In this document: positions 45,090 to 55,510 of the stretch, one piece after another
Numbering within the stretch: the first letter of the stretch is position 1
How the letters are laid out: every line of letters begins with the position of its first letter
DNA from: Podocnemis expansa
Taxonomy: Eukaryota > Chordata > Testudines > Podocnemididae
Assembly: GCA_007922195.1 (NCBI GenBank)
Contig: ML682116.1
Location: forward strand, 1,198,433-1,262,432
Length of the DNA stretch: 64,000 nt
Direction of reading: 5' to 3'
The notes under the pieces: model-generated
Database searches by the model: none
Seen by the model: only the letters and a program-made list of their open reading frames with translations
What the model was told of the DNA's origin: nothing
Position numbers and translations under genes: made by a program

Positions 45090-46400
45090 TTGTAATCAGT
45101 GCAGACTGGGTCTGCTATCGTTTATGACTTGACTTCTGTGCCTCAAGATCCATACAGCAATTAATCTCAAACCTGGTAACCCCATTGCCTGCTGCTTGAG
45201 AGCATGATTTGACATGTTAATGTTGCACTTTTTCAAGTTAGGTTTCAGTGTGTCCTGCAAAATATTCTTCTGCCCACCTTGTATGCCATCGCGCACATTC
45301 CGTTTTCCATACAGCAACTGCTTTGACATTGCAGTGCTGTCCATCCTCAACAAAGGACCAGTCCAGTGTAATTGTGATACAATAAAAATGGCTTCAATCC
45401 CAATGGAGCAACTACATTCTAGAACATCATTAGTGGTAACTTTATCCTTCCATTTGATGCACAGCATGACATGCAGATATAAATGGAACTTATCTAGAAG
45501 CTAAATGTGGTGCCTGTAAGCAGATCTCCTATGCACAACACAAGTTGGGCAGTACAACTGCTTTATAGACTTTTAGCTTGGTTTAATATCATATTGCTCC
45601 CAGACTCTGCCTGACAAACTGGCTTTGCTGATATGACTTGTCAACTCCTTGTCTACAGTAACATCATATGACAATATACTACCACGATAGCAGAATCTGT
45701 AACAGCATTCAGCTGTGTCTTGCTGATGACGACTTTCCCTGGAGCAGGTTGATACATGAATGCTGTCTTTTTCATACTGACTGTCAATCCGTATCTTTCT
45801 GCAGACTCTGTGAATCTGTCCATAATCAATTGTATCTCTTCCAGAGTTTGTGCCTCTAGAGCACAGCCATCATCAAACCGTAGCCCATGAACAACTGCCT
45901 CAAAGACCTTCAACGGAAGATTACACCCTGTGCAGATTAAGTAATTTTTCAGAGTATAAGGAGTGTATCCTGATACTGAGATTTTAGTCTCTTGTAGCAT
46001 CACTGGGCACTGTTACATAGAGGAGATTAAACAAGAGTGGACTGATTATGCAGCTCTGCTTAATACCATAAGCAACATGAAATAGGCCAAGCAGAATATC
46101 ATCTATTCAGACTCATCCAAGCAGTCCATCATGAAACAGACTCAGAAAGTTGGTGAATTTTTCTGGACAATCAAACGAGTCATAATTGACAAAGCCAGGT
46201 CTACTAACCATATCAAATGCTTCAGCCAAGCCCATGAAGACAGCACAAAGATTCTGTTGCTGTTCTCTGCATTTCTCCTTCATCTGATGGGCTACAAACA
46301 TCATGTCTGCTCTTCTACATGTTGGCCTAAAATTGCACTGTGACTTCAGTAGCACGCAATTAGATAAGTTATCTAGCAGATGATGACATTCTTTAAATCA
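45090..46400 (-). mobile_element. RTE/Rex-like LINE remnant, catalytic box damaged
   Basis: Three minus-strand frames carry consecutive LINE ORF2 parts: 46113-46355 (SQCNFRPTCRRADMMFVAHQ, QQNLCAVFMGLAEAFDMVSR, motif A region), 45653-46003 (FDDGCALEAQTLEEIQLIMD, SAERYGLTVSMKKTAFMYQP), and 45096-45467 (IKWKDKVTTNDVLECSCSIG, LHWTGPLLRMDS, QLLYGKRNVRDG). The order fits a single RT plus C-terminal domain. The usual ADDCAL box reads DDGCAL and the frames are interrupted, so it is inactive. Clade is uncertain. Confidence 0.7.
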
Positions 46401-46530
46401 TGGAGCATCCATCACCTTTTCTTTTTCATCTGGGAGGTAGAAAAAGGTATTTATGGTTATTAATTGCATCTTGATGCCTTCACTAAATAGCAGAGTTCCA
46501 TTGCTATGCTCTCTCCCAGTCCCATGCAAT

Positions 46531-46730
46531 CTGGTGGCATGCCATGTTAATCTATTCCAGCAAAACCAAAACAAAGAAGGATTTTTGTGGCACTCTTAAA
46601 GCTTAACAAATGTATTTATCTCATAAGCTTTCATGGGTGTAACCCCACTTCATCAGATGCATGAAATGGAAAACATGGCATGTTAGCTGCACATAAATAC
46701 ATACAGAGAAGGGTGAGTCAAAAGGTAAAT
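46531..46730 (-). mobile_element. Penelope-like element, one arm with tail on the left
   Basis: The left tail (gccatgttaatctattccag) leads into caaaaccaaaacaaagaagg, tttttgtggcactcttaaag, caaatgtatttatctcataa, ccccacttcatcagatgcat and tacatacagagaagggtgag. This is the longest one-armed copy; no inverted partner follows. Confidence 0.78.
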
Positions 46731-46784
46731 TAAAATATCCAGAGGGATAGATTGCTAGCCTGTCTCTGCAGAGCAGGAGTGTCG

Positions 46785-47130
46785 CTGCCGGAAAAAAGGG
46801 TTGGGGCCTGGGTTCAACGGCACTCTTGTCATGCTCCCCTGGGCCAACTGGTCTGCCCTGGGGGTAAGGTGGGCTGATGCATGTTAAGTCTGCTCTGGGG
46901 GTGTGGCTGGCTGGCAAGCGGTGCAGCCTCCGGTGCAGCCGTCCAGGGCCCATTGGGGCAGACTAGCTGGACTAGGGCTGCCAAACAGTGTTGCACAGAC
47001 AAGCCTCTGGCCCCAGGGCCACTGCAGTGTTGGCCCACCTGCAGGCCACCATGAAGGACTGAGGGCTCAGGCTAGGGGTAGCCTACAGTTGGGGGCAGAC
47101 CAGGGCCCCTTAATCTAGCACTGCTAAGAC
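46785..47130. mobile_element. GC-rich hAT-like element, right end recognisable
   Basis: GC-rich block whose end gaccagggccccttaatcta, gcactgc is the complement of the cagtgc...aggggccc type terminus seen at 35481. The left end is not clear. Confidence 0.4.
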
Positions 47131-47590
47131 CCAGTTGGAGCTCCAAAGATGGGTGATCTAGCCAGAAAAACACGTAACCTGCCCCAAGTCCTGTGAATTG
47201 TCCTTTATCAGGGAGTCTGACTTCACAGAGTGAGGCAGTGGCACCCATATACCTTCCTGGATCTCTTGAAATCAGGGCTGTGCCTCTCTCTGGTCAGCTC
47301 GTGGGAGTCTTGTCGCTCAAAGTTCTTATATTCTGCAGAATTAACAACAACTAGTGTTGGGGCTCTCCTGTATACAGATCTGCAACTGAAACTGCCATCT
47401 TCACCTGGGTTGTCGCTTCACCACTTGCCCACGACTGCAAGACTTTTCTCCATCATTGAAACAGGTGCTTGAATTGGTCTTAATAGTGATTGCTTGTGTT
47501 GTACCATCTACACTGTCTCATCCACTCACCTGTGCTCCACTGGCACGCATTTCATAAGGAAATTGTCAGACGTTAACGTGTAGCTTACGG

Positions 47591-48122
47591 CAGTGGTTCC
47601 CAACTGGTGGCCCTTGGGTTGTGGCCCTCTGTTGGCTGCAGAAGGGAGCCACTGCCCATGGACTAGGCACAGCATATTTCCATGGGGCTAAGCGATCAGT
47701 GCTGGATCTGTTAGTCTTTAAGTGCCACATGACTCCTTACTGCAGTCAAGGGTATGGGAGTTCAGCACTCCCCACCCTTAGCTATAGCAGACAGCATGGC
47801 AAAATGCTCCACCTAGGTCTCTAAGTGATGGTGCCCTGACTGAGCCAGAGGGAGGAGAGCACTGATCTCCCATCCCCATGGCTGCAGAAGGGAGTCACTG
47901 TCTAGGGACCCAGATGAAACACACAGAGCTACAGGATGTGTGTCATTTTCCTATTGCAGCCAAGGGGATGGTAAATCAGCAAGGAGGGAGGAAGCCTCCT
48001 CACTGAACTCTTTCCATCTGGCTACACTGGAGGGGTAGGGGCCTGCTAGTGGAGACTGATGGCCCTTCAGGGTTGTAAAAATGATGTCAGTGGTCCTCAG
48101 GCTGAAAAGGTTGGGACCACTG
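47591..48122. mobile_element. Non-autonomous hAT-like element carrying a PLE fragment
   Basis: Left cagtggttcccaac and right gttgggaccactg are near-perfect inverted termini. The interior (ggctgcagaagggagccact, gcagccaaggggatggtaaa) is repeated and related to 16555-17008. The flanking 8-mers (gcttacgg / gtctaaag) agree poorly. A PLE piece lies at 47709-47742. Confidence 0.65.
47709..47742 (+). mobile_element. Tiny Penelope-like terminus inside the hAT-like element
   Basis: ctgttagtctttaagtgcca, catgactcctta is the outward end of the PLE family, with no arm partner. It resembles the 52-bp insertion at 24931 but without a resolvable duplication. Confidence 0.6.
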
Positions 48123-48869
48123 GTCTAAAGCTACTGATGTGGAATAGTTCCTTCTGCTCTCTGTAGTAGTAGACAACTGCTATGCCTGCATCTGCTTGTG
48201 ACGCTGCTGTAGAATGTAGCGCACTCATAACACTACTGAAACCACTGAAGTCTTTGCTACCACCCAGTAGCTTATTAATTGTAAATCTTAGCATGTTAGA
48301 CAATGGTGAAAGACATACTGCTGATTTATTAAATAATTAACTTTTTGCTCACGGTTTATTTCAAGCTGCATTAGCATGATGACTGGAATTTACTGAAAGA
48401 TGCCAAACAGCACAGAAAATGTTTATTAAACTGAACAACCATACAAGTTTTGGATGCATAAGTTTCTCTCATCAAAACATGAGTCACATTTACAAAGAAA
48501 TTGTAATAAGTTTAGGCCTTACCATATTTTCTATTGAATTCAGATTAATTTGATGCAGCTTTATTTTGAAAAAGAAAAACTCATTCTAACTTAAATAATA
48601 AAATTTAAAAAATCAGTTTAAATTAAAAATCCAGGTTTTTTAAAATAATTTGGTTTTTACCCACTGTGATTCCACAACTGTCACATCTCCAGTCCTCACT
48701 GCTCTTTTGCAGCAGCAGCATTTTATACATGTATCTTCCACAGCAATAGCAGAGGGGGCTGGATGTGATATTTTATTCCAGATTACTTGGACAACTACAT
48801 ACCACATTTTTCATTATTGCTGGGTAAGAGTCTCAGACCCCCTCAGCACTGGCTGTTAAAAACTTTGGC

Positions 48870-49075
48870 TGTGATTTTGAAAAGAGATTTAGTGATTTTG
48901 GATGTCTTTGTTTTTGAGTGTGCAACCTGAGATACGTGAAACAGGGCTGATCTGCAGTGTTAAGCACTCACCCTCTGAAAAAATCAGCTTCTTTAAAGAT
49001 GTCTCAAGTTGGGCACTGAACAACTGAGACACCCAAAATCATTAGGGACTTGTGAATATCTCAGCCAATGGTTTC
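48870..49075. repeat. Palindromic MITE-like repeat
   Basis: The left part gattttgaaaagagatttag, tgattttggatgtct, caacctgagat mirrors the right part gtctcaagttgggcactg, cacccaaaatcattaggga, cttgtgaatatc. Related fragments occur near 9.0, 15.4, 22.1, 55.35 and 59.27 kb (shared ctgaaaatcaggcc / tctcaa.ttgggca.cc). Confidence 0.6.
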
Positions 49076-50295
49076 TTTTTGTTAGCAGAAGTACACAAGA
49101 GGCAATACAGTCCTTTGATTTAGTAAGAAAATTGGAAAAATGCACTAGCAGTTCTGTCAGAAGCTTGCGTTCTCCTGATACCTCATATTCCAAACAATCA
49201 TCTGTTTTATTTTATATTTACATTCTTCAAGGAAGAGCCAGTATTTGGATCTGAACTTTTGGAGTGTGATTGGGAAAGGGCACATTCCAAATTTGGCCCA
49301 AACTCCTATGAATGTATAACTGACAATTTGATCAATAATGTTTCAGTTCTAAGGACTTTGGCTTTCCATTGCCTCCTGCCAATTCCTGACATATGATACT
49401 CAGCTCATCTAGCTGAAAATATCAAAGCAATATGGGGTACACAGAAACTTTAAACCAGGCAGCCCTCAGTGTGTGTGTCTCTCTCGCATGCTCTCTCTCT
49501 AAGTTCTTGTGGCTTTCAACACTTGCCAGCGACTCTTATGTCAGACCACGATTTCAATGTTGCATTCTGCCCTGCAAAGAGTGAAAGAGTCAGAAATCAT
49601 CTCTCCTCACCCACAAAGCTTAGAGGAGGATTAAGAAACAGAAATCTAAGAGCCAGACACACCCATGAAGAGGAATGAGGCATAAGGTTAGGAAGCAATC
49701 CAAAGCTCCTTTGCTTACCCCAACTAAAAGACTCTGTGCTCAGAAAGACAACTGAAAAGCTTGGGAGCCTAAATTAAAATCAGATTGAAACCAGCCACGC
49801 ATAAGCAGCATCCCATCTCAAATACACACATATCAGTTTCATTAAAACAATTCCCCATCCTCTCTGTCTTTTTCCATCTCCTGATATTTTGGCCATTTCC
49901 CTTATTCTCCTTTCAAGTGTGAAGCAAAGTACTTTTACTTACTTGTTTTGTACTTCTGATGCAGGTGCTGGTTTTTAATAGAATTTTTCCATCACTGAAT
50001 GTCTGGGAGTATCAGCGGCACCTTCCTCCCACGCACCCTCTCACCTTTGATTCTTTGCCACTTGCACTTGTGGGTTTTCATTTTATGGTACTCTTTTGCT
50101 CCCAAGAATCTGCTTTTTCACTGCAATCCCTTCAGTCTACGCTCTTCACCCCAACTCATTAACCTCATATAATCAACATGTATTTTCTGTTAAAATTTCT
50201 GATACATTATTTAAGCTTGCAATAGCTTCTGCTTCGGTGCTAAAGGCCTGATTCTCATTTAAAGGAAGGCAACTTTATACTCCATTGGTGATGTA
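49076..50295 (-). other. SUGCT intron, unassigned
   Basis: No exon is recognised. A small (TG/TC)n stretch lies at 49469-49500. Confidence 0.4.
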
Positions 50296-50299
50296 ACAG

Positions 50300-50640
50300 G
50301 GCCTCAGAATGGATAGGGGTTTTATAGCTTGTGTGTACAAACACAGGAACCACGATGACTGTGGTCTGGGTTAGATCACACCTTTACTTATGTCAGCACA
50401 TGTCGGTGTGTGGACATGCTCATTCTGGATTAGGAGTTTCCTCTTTCAATTTAAAGTAAGTCAGTGCAAAATCAATTTATATTAAATTGAAAGAGCACAT
50501 CCTTAATCCAGTGGGAGAGTGTCCATAGACAGGCTGCAAGCTGAAATAAGTAAAGTGTGAATTAACACTCATTTAGTCATTTTGGTCCTAGTTTATAGGT
50601 AAACAAGTGTTTACATGGCACTAACAGTTCACACAGCACA
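50300..50640. repeat. Foldback MITE with long inverted arms
   Basis: ttctggattaggagtttcct, ctttcaatttaa (50422-50453) is complementary to ttaaattgaaagagcacatc, cttaatccag (50482-50511). Beyond it cacctttacttatgtcag (left) mirrors ctgaaataagtaaagtgtg (right), and the outermost gtgtgtacaaacac / aacaagtgtttac weakly pair. No coding capacity. Confidence 0.65.
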
Positions 50641-51880
50641 AAAATAAAAGGTGATGTAATAAGTGGATTCTAATTCTGGTTTGAGTGCAGCTTAATTTTT
50701 GCCTGTGTATTCTTTCCAAGCAGAGTATTACTGAATTTATTAAAGTGCCAACTATTTACTATAGTTCAAAATTATCTCCCTAGTTCTGTGTTTTAGTTGG
50801 GTTTCCAACTTTTTTTTTTTTTTTTTAAACTTACTAGTGTCCTTACAGTGTTCGGTTACTAGAGGAAAGCTTTTCTGTTCTTTAGACAAACATGTGCGAA
50901 TTGGAACATAGTTCTTGCTCACAAAGAAATGACATGCTGCTGAAACACCCATATCCCTTTTCCCTAATAGCTTGACATTAATTTGACTGAGAACACAATA
51001 TCCAGCCTAATAAAATGAGGAACCATATTGTGAAGCAGTAAATCACAAGGACTCACACAACTTTCTATGAGCAGTGTTTTGCATTTCTCATTCTTAACAA
51101 GGAAACCCAGTTCCAGAAAGCCACACCACCTACTTTCTTAGTTTACAAAGCACAGAGACTATCTTCTGCATTGGGAGCACACAAAAATGTTTAAAGCTCA
51201 CTTAAATACCTTTCATAGATTATACTGATTCTCAAGCTGATTTCTAAGACAGCTGTTCTCTGCCTGATTCAATGTGCAGATTTTATATTAATATACTCAA
51301 TATTCCCCAGTTAGTTGCCATATAACTAAATCTTACAGGTGTAGGGCATGTTTGTAATGCTTCTTCATCCACTTTCAAGGGAAAAAAACCCCATAAAATA
51401 ACATTCTTTGTGTAGTTTTCCTGGATCCTAATGTGTTTCCCCCAACTTTCAGCTATTGTATCAACTGGAGAATGCCAGGAATTACTTCACTCCTTATATA
51501 TGTACCTGTTATGGATTATATTCATTTTAAAATTAATTTCAAAGACAGCTGTTACTTTTGCTTACAGTAATCCTTGATGGTATTACTTTTAAAAAAAAAT
51601 CTTGCAGAGGGACTGCTTGCTATGATATGGGAACATTTAAATTTACTTTGAATATTTACCTAATACAGTTCTTTCTGCTCTTGCAACTTCATTTGCACTT
51701 AATATAACTTTTAATAGGAGGGAAAAAAAAGGGGAAGAGATATAATGATGGCCCTCCTCTAATTTATTTCCCCTACAGATGTTTCCATGTGGCAAGCTGG
51801 ACAAACAAAGAGCATCCAATATAAACCAAAAAATAAAAATAGCTATACCAGAACAGACCACTAGTCCATCTAGTTTTAGA
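50641..51880 (-). other. SUGCT intron, unassigned
   Basis: A poly-T run of about 19 lies at 50808-50826. Nothing else identifiable. Confidence 0.4.
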
Positions 51881-51883
51881 GTT

Positions 51884-52090
51884 AGGATGATCTAGTGGAC
51901 AAAGCCCTAGTCTGGGAATCAAAAGATTAGCATTCTGTTCCTGGCTCTGCTGCTGACCTGCTCTATAGGCAAGTCACTTCACTTCTCTCTGACTCTGTTT
52001 CCCCTACCACGCGTTGTTTTGTTAGTTTAGATTGTAAGCTTTTGTGCTGGGTTTTCTGTGTGTTTCTATATGCTTGACACAATGGGCTCT
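51884..52090 (+). repeat. MIR-type SINE remnant
   Basis: gatgatctagtggacaaagc, cctagtctgggaatcaaaag, ttctgttcctggctctgctg, aggcaagtcacttcacttct, gactctgtttccc reproduce the MIR head, core and tail in order. Confidence 0.75.
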
Positions 52091-52105
52091 GACCTTTATT
52101 GGAGA

Positions 52106-52113
52106 ATTTAGGC
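52106..52113. repeat. 8-bp target duplication, left, of the 52.1-kb hAT element
   Basis: atttaggc, identical to 52302-52309. Confidence 0.9.
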
Positions 52114-52301
52114 CAGGGGTCTCAAACCCAAATCATCACATGGGTCACATGAGGACTAGTACATTAGCCCAAGGGCCACACCACTGAAACCTTTTCATAC
52201 AATGGTATTGCAAATATTGATAGCGACAGTGTCATTGCAGGCTGCAAAAAATAACTTTAGGGGCCACATGCGACCCTTGGGCTGTGAGTTTGAGACCCCT
52301 G
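52114..52301. mobile_element. Intact-ended 188-bp non-autonomous hAT element
   Basis: Termini caggggtctcaaac and gtttgagacccctg are perfect inverted repeats. They are flanked by the identical 8-mer atttaggc on both sides, the size hAT transposases create. The interior has gggccacaccactgaaacc and gggccacatgcgacccttgg. There is no coding capacity, so it was mobilised in trans. Confidence 0.93.
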
Positions 52302-52309
52302 ATTTAGGC
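52302..52309. repeat. 8-bp target duplication, right, of the 52.1-kb hAT element
   Basis: atttaggc, identical to 52106-52113. Confidence 0.9.
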
Positions 52310-53355
52310 ACTAATGTCAAACATAAAAATAACAACAGTCTGGTATCCTATTTCACAAAATGGCCAACCAGATTCAGGGGAATATGAACCACTTTCCCAG
52401 ACTATATCTGATTCATTGTGCAATACTCTGTCATGAGGAGAGATTTCTTTCAGATTTCAGATGCTCTGTCTTGTCTATGTAGGACCTGATACCACAACTG
52501 ATATCATGTGGACAGATAGCCTGCTATCAGATTATCAGCTGTGGAATCAGGGTCTTAGACTGTAGATACTTTGGGTCTATTTCTCACTGTTTTGTACAAA
52601 GTTTGCACTATTCTATTTTTTCCAGGGTCAGCCATGGAAGAATCCTTATCTTCCTTGGTGTCTTCAAGTGCTACTGCAACTCAAACAGAATTAAACAAAC
52701 AATAAAACAGTAGTAGTGAGGTAATGTGAAGAAGTTAGTGATGCCAACATTGTTACGGATGAGGTTAATTAATTCTTCACTGCAAATAGTATTCATCCTT
52801 TCTGTAATAAATGAAGAAAACAGCATCTCTTCTCCAAATGAGAAGAACATAATCTATGAACAAAGAATGAATTTGCTGAGGACGTTAAAGTAAATCAGTT
52901 AGTTTATGAGTTAAATTAATTTAAAATGGACTTTTCCTGAAATTATTCTGAGCATCATAGTGTCAGGGCCATCTAGATAAAAAAATGGCTGGTTACTAAC
53001 TTGATACATTTTTTATATTTTTAAAACTCATTGAAAACTCAGAGAACAGGAACATTATAAGAAATAAGTTGTACTTTTATGAAGTTACTAATGATCATTG
53101 TATCTATATTTTATATTTATAGTCACAAGCTTAAACATAATGCAACATGAGAAGAACTCAACTAATCAACTGCATTCCTCTTCAATTAATTTACATACTG
53201 CAATTCTTTGTTGAAATGCCTACCTCAAAGACCAGAAAATATTAGTAAGGCTAAACAGCAAGACTCGCTTTGGGAAAACAGGAAAGAGGCTGGGGAACCA
53301 GACTGGGTTTCAAGAAACCGTTGGATTGTTTGGGTGGACAAACATCTGTAGAATG
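52310..53355 (-). other. SUGCT intron, unassigned
   Basis: No exon or clear repeat is seen. Confidence 0.4.
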
Positions 53356-53359
53356 AGCA

Positions 53360-54020
53360 AGAGGTCAAGCAAGGCTGTCATAAACCCCTCAACTCCCCAA
53401 TGCCTCCATCCCCTGTATTCACAGAATCCTCTGCTGCTGTCTCTGCTCTGCTATAAGTCTTATGTTCCCATATACCATGGCTGTCCTCTCAATCCCATGT
53501 CTCCTGCAGTCTCCGCAAACCTCATCCTTCTACCAGGATCCCCTGTGGGCCTCTGACCACCACCCAGTCTTTCACTCTTCTTTTGTGTCCCAAACCTCCC
53601 ACCTCCCCAACTAAACCAACACTCCTTACCCTTATGCTCCCACATCCCATGTGCACCACCCTACTCTCACTCAGCCTCACTAAAACTCAAGGTCTCCCAT
53701 TCTGTATCACTTGCTGCCCTATATCTCCAAAGCCCTGCTTCCTTCTCCTCACTCCCAGTATCCAAACCCTGCCCTATAATCCCCATGACAGCCTGCACCA
53801 ACCAATATATGTCCTATATCCCCCTTCTGTTCTAGCCCTTATACCTAGCCATCACTGATCATCTCTTGGTACCATTCAACACTCCCACTTCATTTCCCTA
53901 TTCCACTCACCACCACCATGTACACCCTATTGCTCTACTCACTGCTCCCGCCCAGTTAGCAGCCAACCCCCTTTACTGCCCACAACTCCTCATTCCCACA
54001 CCATTACTTTCCTACACACA
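53360..54020. repeat. Pyrimidine-rich, strand-asymmetric low-complexity block
   Basis: About 650 bp in which the plus strand is dominated by C and T, with recurring ccc and G-poor stretches. Open frames 53583-53858 and 53866-54144 arise from the scarcity of stops in such sequence and translate to Pro/Ser/Thr/Leu-rich peptides without domains. Origin unknown; it could be an old low-complexity transposon tail. Confidence 0.6.
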
Positions 54021-55420
54021 CTGTTTAAATAAGCCAACCAGTTTCACCCAACACATTCAAAGCAACATGAGATGGAGAGAAAGGCTAGTATTTCTGGCCC
54101 AACGGAATCTTATTTTCTTTATTCTTATTTTCTGGACTACTTAGGTCTTTGTGACTTGGACCCATCTCTATTGTTAATTAAACAGACTGTACTTAACAGC
54201 AGATACTGTAACGCGCATGTTTTAAGGAGGCATGGGCAAACTCACCAAGAATTCGTGACGCCTAAAAGTGTCAGGATCATTTGAATTAATTCTTCAAGAA
54301 GAATTGACAGCTGTATTTCTAAATGCATGTTTTTCATGTAGACTTATTAAAGGATGACCACACATAAAAGTAAAAACAGATTCAGATCAAGAAATCAAAA
54401 AACCCAGAGAAAAATAATGGGTGCCTGGATGCAGACTGGACTGGTTTTCATACCCTTGCTTTTTGTTTATATATTATTTTTGCATTATTCACTAATAAAT
54501 GCTTTAATGAAATTCAGTTATTCCAGATGGACAAACCAACAATCTGTTGGTGGTACTGCAGGACCTTTTTTTCTGTACTGGTTTCGAGAAATAATATCTC
54601 CATCTCATCAGATTAATGAGACTGGTATTTTTTCTGTGTGACTCAAAGAAACAGTTTGACTCAACATCTGCATTTTCTTAACCCAGCAAATTTACTGATT
54701 TTCAATAAACTAGTGGTTGCATCAGCTGCTTTTAAGTAAGAAGTCTTGGGGCTCAGCTGATGTCAACTGTCATAGCCCTCGTGAAGTCCATGAAACTTTG
54801 ACAAGAACAGCTGAGGGTCTATTCCCCTGGACTCTTTTCCCAACAGCCACTAACTCACTCTCTTTTACTTCAGCTATCTTCCAACTATCTTCATCAACAT
54901 TACCTTAAGGAGCAACTTTTTATAGTATGTACCTAACACTCTCTCTCCCTCTGTATATACATATATATGTACTTATACATATGTATTTATATATTATAGT
55001 ATGGACCTAATAACATATATATAATCCTCCTTAAAGTGCTAAAATTTATAAAAGAAAGCAGATATAAATTGTATTATTTTTACCCCCAAAAGATTGCAAC
55101 TCTAAGGTTTTCACCAAATTAAATGAAGGATCAAATTAGCCAGAAATGGAAGGGAAAACACTGAAATGTATTGGCACTTTTATATTTACATCTCAAGTTC
55201 ATTTTTTTTTGAGTATTTTTACAGATGAATGTACTGTAAACTCTAATCTGAACTGGCACAAATGACAGACTGTCACTCTCATGAGTCAACAGTTTCAAAA
55301 TAGACTAGTGAGTATGGGTGCCCTGATAAGGTCTGTTTTTCAGAGTGTGGACGCTAAGGATTTCTGAAAATCAGGATCCTTCTAAGATGTCTCAAACTGG
55401 GCACCCAAAACTGTGAGACC
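54021..55420 (-). other. SUGCT intron with AT microsatellite
   Basis: An imperfect (TA/CATA)n tract lies at 54948-55022 (tatatacatatatatgtact and related). Near 55330-55420 the palindromic MITE-like motif ctgaaaatcaggatcc recurs. No exon is recognised. Confidence 0.45.
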
Positions 55421-55423
55421 ATA

Positions 55424-55510
55424 CAAAGTGGGATTTTCTCCCATGAAAGCTCATGCGAAAAATAAATCTGTTAGTATTTAAGTGCCACACGACTCTTTGG
55501 TTTTTTTCGT
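55424..55510 (+). mobile_element. One-armed Penelope-like terminus, tail absent or degraded
   Basis: caaagtgggattttctccca, tgaaagctcatgcgaaaaat, atctgttagtatttaagtgc, cacacgactctttg; it then runs into tttttttcgtaaaacac with no clear tail. It sits directly beside a MITE-like repeat. Confidence 0.75.

Noticed and set aside
53583..54144. Proline-rich ORFs
   Set aside because: They are explained by the pyrimidine-rich composition; no initiation context, domain or splice evidence.
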